Shown here: positions 11,891 through 24,365 of the stretch, piece by piece
Layout of the letters: each line of letters starts with the position of its first letter
Position numbering within the stretch: the stretch's first letter is position 1
From: Siphonodentalium dalli
Taxonomy: Eukaryota; Mollusca; Scaphopoda; Gadilida; Siphonodentaliidae
Length of the DNA: 64,000 bases
NCBI GenBank assembly: GCA_032622095.1
Contig: CP136062.1
Location: 197,167,887-197,231,886, forward strand
Direction: 5' to 3'
Position numbers and translations under genes: made by a program
Notes under the pieces: generated by a model
What the model was told of the DNA's origin: nothing
The model's input: the letters and a program-made list of their open reading frames with translations, nothing else
Databases searched by the model: none

Positions 11891-12311
11891 GATTTGTGTT
11901 TCTTCACACACACTTTCCAGTAAAATTTTGTTTAGACCGAATTTTCATCCCATGCAGTTTCAACGCAGTTTCAGACATACATTTTAGACCCAATCAGAAA
12001 TAGACGAGATAATATGTCCTCTGTACGACGAACTCGGTTGAGACGAAATCAGAGTTTGCTGTGAAATGTCCACCATACAAAAATCTTTTTTTTCACAACT
12101 TACGCGTGTATTATATAACCGAATTCCACGGAACGACACATATGTAAGACCTATCAGTTCATTCTTTAACAAAAAGAGAAAATCGTCACGCTGGCACCAC
12201 AACTATCATATATGCGATATGATCCGGCGCTTCTTTGAAAAGCAACATAGGTTATCAGTTTGAGTTGCACATGTCTACGAGCAACTTGAGTCCAATTGAG
12301 TGCAGAACAAC
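11891..12311. other. No gene seen
   Basis: Short chance ORFs occur on both strands. No recognised motif. Confidence 0.45.
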
Positions 12312-14173
12312 TGACAGAGATAGTCGTGTCTTGGGTTAAGTACGGAATAGTCGTGTCTTGGTTTAAGTAAGGACAGAGTCTTGTCATGGTTTAAGAAAGG
12401 AAATAGTCGTGTCATGGTTTAAATAAGGACAGAGTCGTGTCATGCATGGTTTAAGTAAGGACATAGTCGTGTCATGGTTTCAGTAAGGACAGTCGTGTCA
12501 TGTTTAAAGTAAGGACAGAGTCGTGTCATGGTTTAAGTAAGGGCAGTCGTGTCATGGTTTAAGTAAGGACAGAGTCGTGTCATGGTTTAAGTAAGGACAG
12601 AGTCGTGTCACCAGAGTCGTGTCATGGTTTAAGTAAGGACAGAGTCGTGTCATGTTTTAAGTAAAGACAGAGTCGTGTCATGGTTTAAGTAAGAACAGCG
12701 TCGTGTCGTGGTTTAAGTAAGGACAGAGTCGTGTCATGGTTTAAGTAAGGACAGAGTCGTGTCATGGTTTAAGTAAGGACAGCGTCGTGTCGTAGTTTAA
12801 GTAAGGACAGAGTCGTGTCATGTTTTAAGTAAGGACAGCGTCGTGTCATAGTTTAAGTAAGGACATAGTCGTGTCATGGTTTAAGTAAGGACAGAGTCGT
12901 GTCATGGTTTAAGTAAGGACAGAGTCGTGTCATGGTTTAAGTAAGGACAGAGTCGTGTCATGGTTAAAGTAAGGACAGAGTCGTGTCATGGTTTAAGTAA
13001 TGACATAGTCGTGTCATGGTTTAAGTAAGGACAGAGTCTCGTGTCATGATTCAAGTAAGGACAGAGTCGTATCATGGTTTAAGAAAGTACAGAGTCGTGT
13101 CATAGTTTAAGTAAGGACATATTCGTGTCATGGTTTAAGTAAGGACATAGTCGTGTCATGTTTTAAGTAATGACATAGTCGTGTCATGAGTTAAGTAGGG
13201 ACAGAGTCGTGTCATGGTTTAATAAAGTACAGAGTCGTGTCATGGTTTAAGTAAGGACAGCGTCGTGTCATGGTTTAAGTAAGGACAGAGTCGTGTCATG
13301 GTTTAAGTAGGGACAGAGTCATGTCGTGGTTTAAGTAAGGACAGAGTCGTGTCACGGTTTAAGTAAACCAGAGTCGTGTCATGGTTTAAGTAAGGACAGA
13401 GTCATGTCATGGCTTAAGTAAGGACAGAGTCGTTTCATGGTTTAAGTAAGGACAGAGTCGTGTCATGGTTTAAGTAAGGACAGAGTCGTGTCATGGTTTA
13501 AGTAAGGACATAGTCGTGTCATGAGTTAAGTAGGGACAGAGTCGTGTCATGGTTTAATAAAGTACAGAGTCGTGTCATGGTTTACGTAAGGACAGCGTCG
13601 TGTCATGGTTTAAGTAAGGACAGAGTCGTGTCATGGTTTAAGTAGGGACAGAGTCATGTCGTGGTTTAAGTAAGGACAGAGTCGTGTCATGATTTAAATA
13701 AGGACAGAGTATTGTCATGGTTTAAGTAAGGACATATTCGTGTCATGGTTTAAGTATGGACATAGTCGTGTCATGGTTTAAGTAAGGACAGAGTCGTGTC
13801 ACGGTTTAAGTAAACCAGGGTCGTGTCATGGTTTAAGTAAGGACAGAGTCGTGTCATGGCTTAAGTAAGGACATAGTCGTTTCATGGTTTAAGTAAGGAC
13901 AGAGTCGTGTCATGGTTTAAGTAAGGACAGAGTCGTGTCACGGTTTAAGTAAACCAGAGTCGTGTCATGGTTTTAGTAAGGACAGAGTCGTGTCATGGCT
14001 TAAGTAAGGACAGAGTCGTTTCGTGGTTTAAGTAAGGACAGAGTCGTGTCATGGTTTAAGTAAGGACAGAGTCGTGTCATGGTTTAAGTAAGGACAGAGT
14101 CGTTTCATGGTATAAGTAAGGACAGAGTCGTGTCATGGTTTAAGTAAGGACAGAGTCGTGTCACGGTTTAAGT
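12312..14173 (+). repeat. 28-bp minisatellite, about 65 copies, with higher-order repeats
   Basis: The unit is AGAGTCGTGTCATGGTTTAA plus GTAAGGAC. Most units differ by one or two bases. Rare variants recur together: ATGAGTTAAGTAGGGACAG followed by TTTAATAAAGTACAG is at 13186 and again at 13521, a spacing of 335 bp or 12 units. The AAGTAAACCAG variant appears near 13360, 13810 and 13950. Twelve units are close to a multiple of neither 3 nor a helical repeat, and no frame stays open, so it is not protein-coding. Confidence 0.93.
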
Positions 14174-15780
14174 AATAATAATATTTCTTTAGCAGAATCA
14201 ATCGAGTCGAAGACGAGATTTATGTTCTTATCGACTTAGAGCACAATTGACCGCACATGATGGGGTTAGCTCCCATTGAGCGTGTGCTGATCACGACACA
14301 CAACCCGTGCGCTGATCGATATTGAACATTGAAGCCCAGGTACGTGACATTCCATTTGCATGCACCCCCACGTATTGGAACTTTCTACCTCAAGAATTTC
14401 AACTGTTAAAATATCCAACCTGCCTCCCCATATATGGTTGTAAATTTTCCTACTGAAGGCCATTTTAAAATGGTCGGCACACATGATTCCTGTTTATATC
14501 CGATCTATAGTAAGTTTCAGTTATACGAATAAGTCAATATGCACCAAGTAGGAGAGACGTGTTCCTCGCTTCGGGTTGTTATCGGATCAGTTGCATCGAT
14601 GTAAATTGATCATTTTTCAAGGTTATGTAAATGTGTATTGGTTTGATGCTGACATGTTTCAATTTCCTCTTGACGGCTGGCAGAACCAGAATTGGTATGG
14701 GGGGGATTTGTAATTTCCTTATTTATAAAATGTCAGCGGTCCCAATCAGAATTCTAACTACATGCTAGCAGTACGCACGAATCAAACCGCGTCTACCTCA
14801 TTCGACCCAATCAATATCAATGAAAAACAGTATCGTTTTGTATTTCAATATTTAACAAGTACACAATGAAGTTGATGGGGTCTTCCTGTTCATTCGACGG
14901 CCATTGTTTCCGATAGAGGTGTGGTAATCCTCAACATCACGGAGATGCCGTCGACAGTTGATTTTCCTAATTGTCAATGGGAATGGAATTTCAACAGCTG
15001 TCAATAAAATAATTATTAGCAGATATTTTCTACCAACCAGCGACAGAGCCGGTCGCTTGCTGCAATGAAAATTCTTTGTTCTCCTTAATTATGATATCCG
15101 CGCACACTTTCAGTGTTAAATTGCTTATAAGTCATGATGTTGGAAACTCATCCATGATTTAACACTGATGTTCATTTTGCGTTACGCTTGTCATAATATT
15201 TTACAAATAAAGGCCAAAATAATGTATGTTTTCCTGTGTATTATAGCATAAGGACAAACGTTATAAACTTATTAAACTATTTCTGCAGACGATTTGTCAC
15301 TAGAAACCGTAAGTTCCCCAAACCAGTATATGGAAAGTTCCAGTGGGTCCTGGTGGCGGATCTGTAACAGATTGGACTATGTTAAAATCCACACAGGGAT
15401 TAATAAGAATCAAAGATTTTATTCAATAACTTATAATTAAATAAAGCACAAACAAATATACAACACAATAAAATTAGTCAGCCTTACATAGTTATAGCAT
15501 TACATGGTACTTTATATCATGGCATGAGTCTATATATAGTCTGGCTACGTCCGTAGAGATCACATTCCATCCGTCCAAAACCTTGGAATATTTTGATGTT
15601 CTGTCCTGTTCTGAATGGGAACGTTATAATATTATAATAACAAACAACGCAGGGAATATATTTCTTTGCCAGGACTAATCTTGTTCCTCAATAATCTAGT
15701 TCACAGTAGGGGGTGGTCCTTGATCGAGATTAATTTGAGAAATTTCATTATTATAAGTAAAATCGGCTCTACAAAGTCAC
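14174..15780. other. No gene seen
   Basis: Mixed-composition filler. I saw no exon-like conserved protein, RNA gene or shared repeat. Confidence 0.5.
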
Positions 15781-15869
15781 TAATAATCATATAATCTCGA
15801 ACTGGGACTTCCACCTACAGTGAAGTACATTATGAAAGAAGGACTGTACACTAAATCCGACCATTTATG

Positions 15870-16050
15870 GGACCATCTCATATTACCATATTGTCTACAT
15901 CGTTCATAGAGCACATGAGTGTATTTTGCAGTCATACATGGCTCAAATTCATTCATTTGTTGCATATATTCTGTTGAGTATAATAGGAAATGGTCCCATA
16001 CATGGCCGGATATAGTGTACAGTGCCTCTATAAGGAGCAGGTATAAACTA
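15870..16050 (+). repeat. Dispersed repeat R1, copy 1
   Basis: GCTCAAATTCATTCATTTGT, TATTCTGTTGAGTATAATAG and ATGGCCGGATATAGTGTA occur in order here and again at 29520-29648 in the same orientation. Class unknown. Confidence 0.7.
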
Positions 16051-16096
16051 AAATATTGATTACCTGCATTGTTTCTCAATGTTATAAACTCCCCTA

Positions 16097-16136
16097 TCAT
16101 AATCATCATCATCATCATCATCATCATCACCACCAC

Positions 16137-16171
<35 letters not shown>

Positions 16172-16910
16172 ACAACATCATCATCATCATCTTCATCATC
16201 GTCATCATTATCATCACCAATAACAACATCATCATCACCATCATCAATAACAACAACAACATCATAATCAGCATCAACAATATCATAAGCATCCTCCTCC
16301 TCATCATCATCATCATCATCAACATCACCCTCATCAACATCATCACCATCAACAACATCATAATCGTCCTCCTCCTCATCCTCATCGTCGTCGTCATCAT
16401 CATCATCATCTTCATCATCATCATCATCACCGTCAACAATAATCATCATCGCCATCGTAATCATCATCATCATCGTAATCATCATCATCGTCAACAACAT
16501 CATGATGATGAAGATGATTATCATCATCATCAACATCATCATCATCATCATTATCATCGTCATCATCATCATCATCATCATCATCATCGTAATCACCGTA
16601 ATCATCGCCGTCGTCATCAACATCATCATAATCATCATCATCAACGTCGTAATCATCGTCGTTGTTGTGATACATCAGCAACATCATCATCAACTATATA
16701 CATCACCACAGTCATCATTTCCATCATCATCACTGTCGCCCATACCATAATTAATTGTAACTATCATCGTCACCATGACCACCAACATCACTATCACCAC
16801 CATCACCCACGTCGGTGCCGTCATGGTCGTAGTCGACACCGCCGTCGTCACCGTCATCGCCAGCCGCACATCGCTAAGATGGTATATACCGTCTTCACAC
16901 CATCTTCAGT
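16097..16910 (+). repeat. CAT/ATC trinucleotide microsatellite with interruptions
   Basis: Long runs of ATC/CAT (GAT/ATG on the other strand) are broken by CAA, CGT and ACC variants, becoming more degenerate after about 16700. Because the period is 3, all six frames yield long low-complexity ORFs (poly-Ile, poly-His, poly-Ser, Met/Asp runs). None looks like a gene; the phase changes between blocks argue against selection on any frame. Confidence 0.95.
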
Positions 16911-17612
16911 GTAGTCGTCACTGTTATCTCCATCAATACAATTACTGCCAATAAGTTTCACATAAACCGTTGTGGGTTGATAACAGCTGCCATGGACATA
17001 CTTGATCCGTCAAATAACAACGAGTGTCCACCTACTATTCATACATATTGTAATATGGTAATAGGCGCTACATACTAGTGAACGATGTGTATATTATATT
17101 ATCAACCAGTTGTTTTTTACTTCGAAATTTGGTCATCAATATAGAACTTGGTGTGAAATGATTGTAAAGCAATATACTATCAGTAGTACCTATACGTGTA
17201 CCTTGTGACATATAAAATTGAATGCAATGAATTTATTGAGGAAACCAAAATATAATAGTAAGCTACACGTCAGTAAAAAACATAATCTAAATGTACTATA
17301 TAACCGCACCAGATTTAATTCAGACCAATTAGTTGTCTGGGTATTTTTCACCGAAGTTGACGTCTAGACGACCACAAGGGAAATCGAGAAGAATACGTAC
17401 CGATCGTCATCTTATTATAAGGCGAGAAACTCAGAATACCAAGTATTCATTTCTCAATTATAAATGAGAAAATTTACCATGGGAAGCATGCAGTTCTCAA
17501 GAACTCAGAATTCCCGACAGTCTATGAATGACACATACCATTTGTATCCATTTGGTTTCGATTTCGTTTCTCACACTAACTATAGTCGCCGCGCCGTACG
17601 CGTATCCATTGG
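16911..17612. other. No gene seen
   Basis: AT-rich filler without shared repeats. Confidence 0.5.
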
Positions 17613-17826
17613 TTAACCCTTTCATGACGACAGAGGCACTGATGCAGCATTAAAGATTCTGTGCCAATGCATTCTCTTATATATGTGAGTCTCCCATATG
17701 AAGCCTAGCATATATAAGAGAATTCACTGGCTTTTTATGTCAAGGTAAATATAGTAATATGCTAATGTATTCTCTTATATATACGAGGCTCCCTATGGGA
17801 GACTATGTATATACTGTGACAGAAAG
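17613..17826 (+). mobile_element. TTAA MITE family A, right-truncated copy
   Basis: It starts TTAACCCTTTCATGACGACA, has both palindrome modules (CTCTTATATATGTGAGTCTC and CTCTTATATATACGAGGCTC), then stops after GACTATGTATATACTGTGAC without the usual AAAGGGTTAA. Confidence 0.75.
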
Positions 17827-18876
17827 CCCAAAAAAGCGATCACGTCAATTTCGACCTTAAACTGGTCCAGTCACGAGGCCATTTTTGTGAACTTTAATGT
17901 ATACCATCTCAATGTTTAAAATAAACTAACCACATGTGGCTCAGTGGTTGCTCTCTTCACTTAAGGTTATAGAGCAACGATACTTGTAGGTTTCGGACAT
18001 AGAGTTGTTGTCTTATAATCGGAGAAATAATATGCTGTGAAGCACAGAGAGAAATTAATGACAATTTTGTTGAAATGTTAACATAAAATGAAAGTAGTTA
18101 TACCCCGCACCAGACTTTGGCGAGACATTTTCATGCGGTTATGTTTAAATTGCAGTCCTAGCAACATAAATGTCGGACATTTATACATCCTCTCTATACA
18201 TGAAACATATATATGTAAACTGGCGTTGGATGTACGTCCTACACCAGCTTATACATTTGTAGCCCAACCGATGTTCCAAGCTGTTTATTTTAACTAACGG
18301 TTGCTTAACAACTAGTTTACGGACGTCGAAATAATTACGACTCAAAGGTTCATCGTCCCTTGTGTCAGCGAGACGCATCTGTCATTCTAGTTATGTTGAC
18401 ATCTGTCTGCCTTCAGATGTACTGTGATATAATCTTAAGCAATTACGCGCCAAGGACAGGTGGTGTGAGTTCAACAAAGGGTTAGGCCTTAGCTGAATGT
18501 TAATCACAGAAACATCGACAATTTGGTGTATATGTTCTATATTTTACGTATCTGTTATGGTCAATTCCCAGACAAACTAGGTTGGCAAATGCTTTATTAC
18601 CGTCAGTGTAGATTCATATTCTTCGGTCAATTCCCCGACAATCACGTTTGAGAAATGACTTTTGTCCGCCTGTGTAGATTCCCAGACGTGTATCTTCGAT
18701 TTCTCCAAACTCTGATTTACGTATATAACATAGCACCAAGATGAACAACCTTTCGCATCGATACATTCTGCTATACCATGACGATGGACGGCTATAACAA
18801 CGACAATGGCCAATGACACGTGCCATTTGCCCCTTTTATAAATATCAAAATCTCATCTGTTATCGACACAATCAAT
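17827..18876. other. No gene seen; short tandem duplication near 18556-18690
   Basis: GGTCAATTCCCAGACAA ... GTGTAGATTC is followed by a diverged second copy GGTCAATTCCCCGACAA ... GTGTAGATTC about 65-70 bp later. The rest shows no coding or repeat signal. Confidence 0.5.
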
Positions 18877-19355
18877 TTAAAGGCCCACTTAATTTTCGAG
18901 TCGCCGATTATTTTTTTATAGTGACTATATGATATACGGTTTTAATAACAAGCTATGCCATAAAATATGATTAAAATACTATATTTCATCACTATTTGTA
19001 AACATCTGTGTCTCAGAAGATGCCCACAGAGAAATAGAAAACTGCTGAAATCATAGAATGACTTCCCCCCTTTGGCTCCCAGAATGCAACATAATTAAAA
19101 CTTTTTCAATGGAAGGGGAAGAACTCTATCTTTAATATATAGAGTTATTCCCCTGCATTGAAAATCATACTGCTTTTTACTGCAATCTAGACAAAACGCG
19201 TTGGCAACTCAACAAAAACAACATGACCACAGTTTATTACACCGGATAAGTTGATAATACAATGTTTTGGAGCTTCCTCTTTCAAATGATATATAATATG
19301 GCATATATTTTATATAATGTAGTTCTGGGGGTTCGAAAATTAAGTGGGCCTTTAA
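18877..19355. mobile_element. TTAA MITE family D
   Basis: It is bounded by TTAAAGGCCCACTTAATTTT (then CGAGTC) at the left and its complement AAAATTAAGTGGGCCTTTAA at the right, giving a terminal inverted repeat of about 23 bp with TTAA at both ends. Inside, GGGGAAGAACTCTAT pairs with ATAGAGTTATTCCCC (about 19115-19155). No transposase ORF. Single copy in the window. Confidence 0.75.
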
Positions 19356-20661
19356 GAATAAAGTTAGTCCACAATAATATTGTCCAAAAATTAAGAGAAA
19401 TCGGAATCCAAAACTCATTTATGACACGTTGATTTTGTCTCGCAGTGGCAAAAACAGATACATGTATATATGACTGTGTTGACAGAAGAAGGCCACCAAG
19501 CGTGAAAATACTGACCACCAGGTCACAAGTTGTCATCTACATCATACTAATTCTAATCATATAGACCATGTAGTGATGTACTATGATGTTACCTGTTCTA
19601 CCTTTTCTAGACATGGTTTATTTCGGTAATAAACCATGCATGCAAATCCTTTGATCATTAAATGTTTAGAATTTACGCGGGTAATCCTCGGATTTTTCAG
19701 GTTATACATGTGAATATCAAGTTTACTGTCAACAAACGCACGTGGAATATGATTCCATATAAGTATATGGTTTCTCTACTGTACATACTATTTGGTTTAA
19801 ACAATATTTATTTCTACCCTCAACTAATTACATGTATACATGAAACAAGACATTGAACATTATGATTTATATGACAGATTAGAACAGAAGAGGGTGAAGA
19901 GGATCTAACAACAAGCGGGTCACCGCTTATTTGAAGTTATCTCCTCGGAAAGAAAAGCATGCATAATAGTATGTAGAAGGAGCGTATGGCAAGATGCCGA
20001 GTTAAAGAGAACATGTTGAGGGAAAATGAAAATAACAAGAAAACAAAACATTAGGAATAGTATAATTAGTATGAATCAGTTGAGGCAGAAGAGATGGGAA
20101 GAGTGGGACAGAGAGTGAGTTACCACTGCTATGTGTTTACAAGCATTCTCGAATATATCTATCTTTATAAATTGGTTTTTCATGATGATTGACATTTAAC
20201 GCAGATATAACGGAAATTCACTGAATCGGTCAACTATGCTACTTGAATAAGTGGACGTATTTGGCCAAAGTTTTATTCATACTATTTGGCCATGGATATA
20301 ATCTCGAGTTCACAATTTAACATTGTGTTCGGCTTCAGTCATGTAACTTGTCACCACATGTATTGTACCGGGGAGATGAGGATATTCTAAGTGACTACCA
20401 CTAATCATCCAATCCTCTTTCTCATAAATACATTTATGAGCAAATAAAATATGTTTAAACCAACATTTGTATATATAGGCAATATGACACCACCGCCGTG
20501 GACACATTCTGGGTGTTGATGACGTCACTAAAATGCATCATACGCTCGTATAAGGACAGTTATTGTGCTAGATGTAACGTTCATGGGGTGGAGGAGAAGA
20601 TCACTCGATCTTTTCGACCATCCCGGGCGCTTCGCGCCCAACTACTCTCCTCAAATGTAAC
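19356..20661. other. No gene seen
   Basis: AT-rich filler. A small hairpin GGGCGCTTCGCGCCC lies at about 20626. Confidence 0.45.
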
Positions 20662-20835
20662 ATGCATGTAGTCTCTTAAAGTACAACGCCGAATGACTTA
20701 TTTTGCACTCATTCAGCTTAATTGATGGGTCTTTATAATGTATTATTGTTGGTCTTGATGCCACAATACGCATCCTATAGGAGTTCACGCCAACCGAAAA
20801 CGATCCATTGGATAGCAACAATGCAGACACCACGA
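20662..20835 (+). repeat. Dispersed repeat R2, first part (split copy)
   Basis: It aligns with 23592-23735: GTACAACG, CTCATTCAGCTTAA, TGATGGGTCTTTATA, AACGATCCATTGGAT and GCAACAATGCAGA occur in the same order. The continuation seen at 23760-23930 is displaced here to 21345-21500. Confidence 0.75.
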
Positions 20836-21344
20836 TGTGCATCAGTTAATCAACAGCTACCCATCGACACAACTCATACATAACATGTTTATATATGTTT
20901 AAGCCAGACACCCCCATGGCGCCTGATGCAGGCATAATAAGGAGTCTCACAACTCTGTCAGTTCCCCCTCTTCTCCCACTCTCTCCTCTTCCTCGCTCTC
21001 TCTCCATCTCTCGACATGAGTATTACCAATATAATATTTCGGCTCTGGTTCATTATTATTTAGCATTATTATATTAACTCAGTTCCTTTCCCAACCCTCT
21101 CTTCTCCCCTACTCATCCTCCGTCTCTCTTGTCACAATACATACATGTATCTCTCTCCGACATAATAATTCCAGTCCTTCCCGTCCTCCACCTAATGCAG
21201 AGGGGGCGCGTAACAAAAGGGGCGCAAACTTAACATAAACCGCTCATTCCGTTTATGCACACGTCCACTATTATATTTACTTTTGTTTGAATTGATATTG
21301 TTTATGTACGTACGTTATAGGGATTGGAAATAAATATGTTTACA

Positions 21345-21500
21345 CCAACACAGCCACGCCGGAAACTCGGGGCGGAAACGAAATCTATGGATTTTTTCCG
21401 CCGGATATCTGATGATGCTGGGATCACCGCCAAAATAAGTAGACTGGTCCGCAAATTATTGACGTAACGGTTTTCAGACATGACAATCCGTAACAGGTTT
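21345..21500 (+). repeat. Dispersed repeat R2, second part (split copy)
   Basis: GGGGCGGAAACGA, TCTATGGATTTTTTCCGCCG, GGATCACCGCCAAAATAAG and GGTCCGCAAATT match 23785-23885. The two parts flank about 510 bp of CT-rich and AT-rich sequence with no inverted ends that I could see. Confidence 0.75.
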
Positions 21501-21545
21501 TGATGAATGGGCGCCAGCATTTCAGACCAAAATATAACATTTCGT

Positions 21546-22019
21546 CTTGTCATCTTATATGATCATGTTCTTGTGAGTCTAATGAGACACTTGCAGAATT
21601 AAAGAAACTCAGATCGACCTATTTGAAAGAATGCCCACATACTCTCAGAACTCATTAAGACAAGAAATAAACAGACACTTATATATATTTATATGTAATA
21701 GGAATCTGTCAACTTTCATAAGGAAAGTCCCGATCCAGGATCGATATTTTCGGCAACTCCACTTAAGGCTAAATCACTGATATCCCATATACCCACCCCT
21801 ATATGTTTAAAATCTCTACATCCCTGGCCATATAAGTCCCGCCACTGTATACCTGAAATCATCACCCGAACGGAAACTTACCAAAATATAATCACTCATG
21901 TATTCCTCATGTAAAAATTATTGTTATATATATGTCATGCATACTTGAATATTTTGATGTCATATATATCTTGTCTGTATTATCTACACATAGATGAACA
22001 GAAATAAATTGAATCGAAT
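21546..22019. other. No gene seen
   Basis: AT-rich filler leading up to the LINE fragment. Confidence 0.45.
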
Positions 22020-22675
22020 TGCAGTCATATCTTCCATTCGGGTTTAGCTTATAATGGGCAAATTCTACAACAGGTCAGCTCAGCCCGACATCTTGGAGTT
22101 GACTTAACTAACAACATGTCCTTCATTGAACACATAAACAGGATAACATCAAATGCCAACCAAACTCTCGGCTTTCTCAAGAGAAAATAAAAACAAAAAA
22201 TGAAATGATCAAGAAAATAGCTTATCAAGCTATGGTGAGACCCAAATTAGAGTATGCGGCTTGTGTCTGGTCACCTTATACAGCCACAAATATTGATGAA
22301 AATGAGAAAGTGCAGAATAGGGCTGTGAGATGGATAAAAAATGAATATTCAAGATATGAAAGTGTTTCGGCCATGACATCAGACCTAAATTTAAAATCAT
22401 TAGCATCTAGAAGGACCATCTCACAACTATATCTCTTTCAAAAAAACATTCATAACCATGTAGCAATGCAAATTCCATCCTATCTTGAGAAGCCGACTAG
22501 AAAAATGCGATATCACCATGAGGGAACATTCCGCCGCATTCACACAGGCCCAAATTATTTCAGATTCTCATTCTTTCCAGCAACTGCAATTCGTTGGAAC
22601 AGTCTAAATCCCGACCTGATCACACTCTCCGATCCTGACACATTCAGGAAGAGTGTGTATCAGCAAATCACATAA
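22020..22675 (+). pseudogene. Reverse transcriptase C-terminal remnant
   Basis: The first stretch (22020-22190) contains RHLGVDLTNNMSF and HINRITSNANQTLGFLKRK, the conserved YLGV-type block of LINE reverse transcriptases, and ends at a TAA. Coding resumes in another frame at 22205 for 156 codons: KIAYQAMVRPKLEYAACVW, QNRAVRWI, then the far C-terminal block FSFFPATAIRWNSL. These blocks are typical of CR1, L2 and Jockey-type elements, where they follow the palm and thumb. A frameshift in an A-rich run near 22190-22205 separates the two parts. The catalytic palm (motifs A to C) is absent because of 5' truncation, so the piece cannot act as a polymerase. The stop codon at 22673 is the natural end. 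Confidence 0.88.
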
Positions 22676-22881
22676 CTGCCTCATATCTGATCATTCTTTT
22701 AACTTGATGTATTAAAACTATTTTAAATTCTCCTCTGTAACATAAATCTAAAGCTTAACTATTCTATCTCTCAATACTCTCCTTTCTTCTTCTCATGCTA
22801 ACCTACTTGCACTGACGCGCACTGGACATAATCTCCGAAAGGAGGTCTCCAGAACCTGCAGATAGATAGATAGATAGATAA
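22020..22881 (+). mobile_element. Non-LTR retrotransposon 3' fragment (CR1/Jockey-like)
   Basis: The fragment holds the C-terminal end of a reverse transcriptase ORF, a short 3' region and a (GATA)n tail at 22860-22881 after CCAGAACCTGCA. Its 5' end is truncated near 22020, the usual product of incomplete target-primed reverse transcription. The window contains no 5' part of this element. Its tail differs from the (TATCT)n tail at 58.6 kb, so the two fragments come from different families. Confidence 0.88.
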
Positions 22882-23044
22882 TCCACGTGGTGTAGTTCGT
22901 AGCGGTTCAGCGCACATAGTGTCTGCGATATTTGCTGGCGTGTACAGTGATCAACGATACCGGTCAATCTTTGCCGTGATTGTATAATCATACGGCGGCT
23001 GTGTCTATCCGGTCGACGACCACAGTCATCCTGGTTATTGATCT

Positions 23045-23277
23045 TTAACCCTTCCATGACTGGAGCTTCCTGAAATTTTTCGAAAACCCTGTACCAATAC
23101 ATTCTCCGATATATGAGAGTCTCACATAGTGAGCCTCGCATATTTAAGAGAATACATTGGACTAACAATATTTACCAGTGCATTCTCATATATATGTGCG
23201 GCTCCCTATGGAAGATAATAAACTGGCACAGGATCTTTAATGCTGCACCAGCGCATTTTCCGTCATGAAAGGGTTAA
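23045..23277 (-). mobile_element. TTAA MITE family A, full-length copy (inverted)
   Basis: It runs from TTAACCCTTCCATGACTGGA to CGTCATGAAAGGGTTAA. The inner order (AGCTTCCTGAAATTTTT at the left and GGATCTTTAATGCTGCACCA at the right) is reversed relative to the 5355 copy, so the orientation is minus. Two diverged palindrome modules are present. Confidence 0.85.
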
Positions 23278-23350
23278 TTATAAACCAACGGGCTTTGCAA
23301 AACATAAATCATGCTGGTAGTTATGACTGTTTCTGTATTAAATTGGTCTC

Positions 23351-23591
23351 TTAACCCTTTCTATATACTAAATGAACTCTCACAATCAGTTATACAAGTA
23401 TACATTGGAACGGTCTATTAATAATTTGAGGGATCTTCAGGAAAAAAATAAGCAGACTGTAGATAATACAAATAGAGGATGTGTCCTATTTATTAGAGAG
23501 ATATGGCAGATAAAAAGTTCAACAAACGACCAATAGTCGGTTTTTGAACTGATAAATATTCGCCAATGAGTATTCAGTATAAAAGGGTTAA
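23351..23591 (+). mobile_element. TTAA MITE family B, copy 1
   Basis: It starts TTAACCCTTTCTATATACTA and ends TTCAGTATAAAAGGGTTAA, with imperfect inverted ends of about 18 bp. It has no coding capacity. A second copy is at 62161-62427, sharing CAGTTATRCAAGTAT, GGTCTATT-type and GTTCAACAAAC blocks. Confidence 0.8.
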
Positions 23592-23935
23592 GGTACAACG
23601 ACCAATGACTTTTTTGCTCTCATTCAGCTTAAATGATGGGTCTTTATATTGTATTGTTGTTCTTGATGTCCCAAGACGCATCTTATATGAGTTCATGCCA
23701 GCCGGAAATGATCCATTGGATTGCAACAATGCAGATATAGTTCACCCCCGATGTCTCCCGCGCGCAATGCGGCTACGCCGGAAGCATGGGGCGGAAACGA
23801 TTTCTATGGATTTTTCCGCCGGATAACTGATAATGCTTGGATCACCGCCAAAATAAGCAGACCGGTCCGCAAATTCACGACGCAATGACATAACCGTTCA
23901 CAGACATAATAATCCACTGTAAAGCCGCTTTCACA
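23592..23935 (+). repeat. Dispersed repeat R2, contiguous copy
   Basis: This copy joins the two blocks found apart at 20662 and 21345. It begins immediately after the TTAA of the MITE at 23351-23591. The ORF it carries (from 23566) crosses into the MITE end and is not conserved in the split copy, so I do not call it a gene. Confidence 0.75.
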
Positions 23936-24023
23936 CTTGTCCGTTTTACGGGTAGGTTTCTAGAAACGGTCCGTTGCATGGTTCATTTCACACATGCTGT
24001 CCGTTTCGTGGTCCGTTTCTGTC

Positions 24024-24365
24024 CAACAACGGACGTGCGTTACCATGCAGTGCGAAAGAGGTGGTGGAGTTCTCTCATTTCAGTAAATTTCAGTGTATTT
24101 GTATGGGTTGGAAGGGTATATTGTTGATTTTCAGGGTGTGCTGACAGTATACAGTGCTATTCACTGATTCATACGAAATGTTAAGGTCATGTCCAACAAC
24201 GGGCGTGCGTTACCGTGCAGTGCGAAAGGGGAGGGGTAATTATAGTTCTCTCAATTCAGTAAATTTCATTATATTTGTATGGGTTGGAAGGGTATATTGT
24301 TGATGTTCAGGGTGTGCTGACAGTACAGTGCTATTCAGTGATCCATAGGAAATGTTCAGATCATT
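24024..24365 (+). repeat. Tandem duplication of about 165 bp
   Basis: GTCCAACAACGG-CGTGCGTTACC, GCAGTGCGAAAG, TGTATGGGTTGGAAGGGTAT and TTCAGGGTGTGCTGACAGTA occur twice in order, at about 24027 and 24192. A GTCCGTTT-rich block precedes it (23958-24030). Confidence 0.85.

Noticed and set aside
12312-14173. CRISPR-like array
   Set aside because: Units of 28 bp are directly contiguous with no unique spacers; this is a eukaryotic minisatellite.
14266-14484. 72-codon minus-strand ORF (FSRKIYNHIWGGRLDILTVE)
   Set aside because: It looked protein-like at first, but I found no family and no second copy, and the sequence borders the minisatellite.
15780-16914. Long ORFs in several frames (up to 281 codons) over the CAT/ATC region
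   Set aside because: They are translations of a trinucleotide repeat. All frames stay open, the products are homopolymer-like, and phase changes occur between blocks.
23566-23826. 86-codon ORF with mixed composition
   Set aside because: It begins in the end of a TTAA MITE and continues into dispersed repeat R2; the frame is not kept in the other R2 copy.
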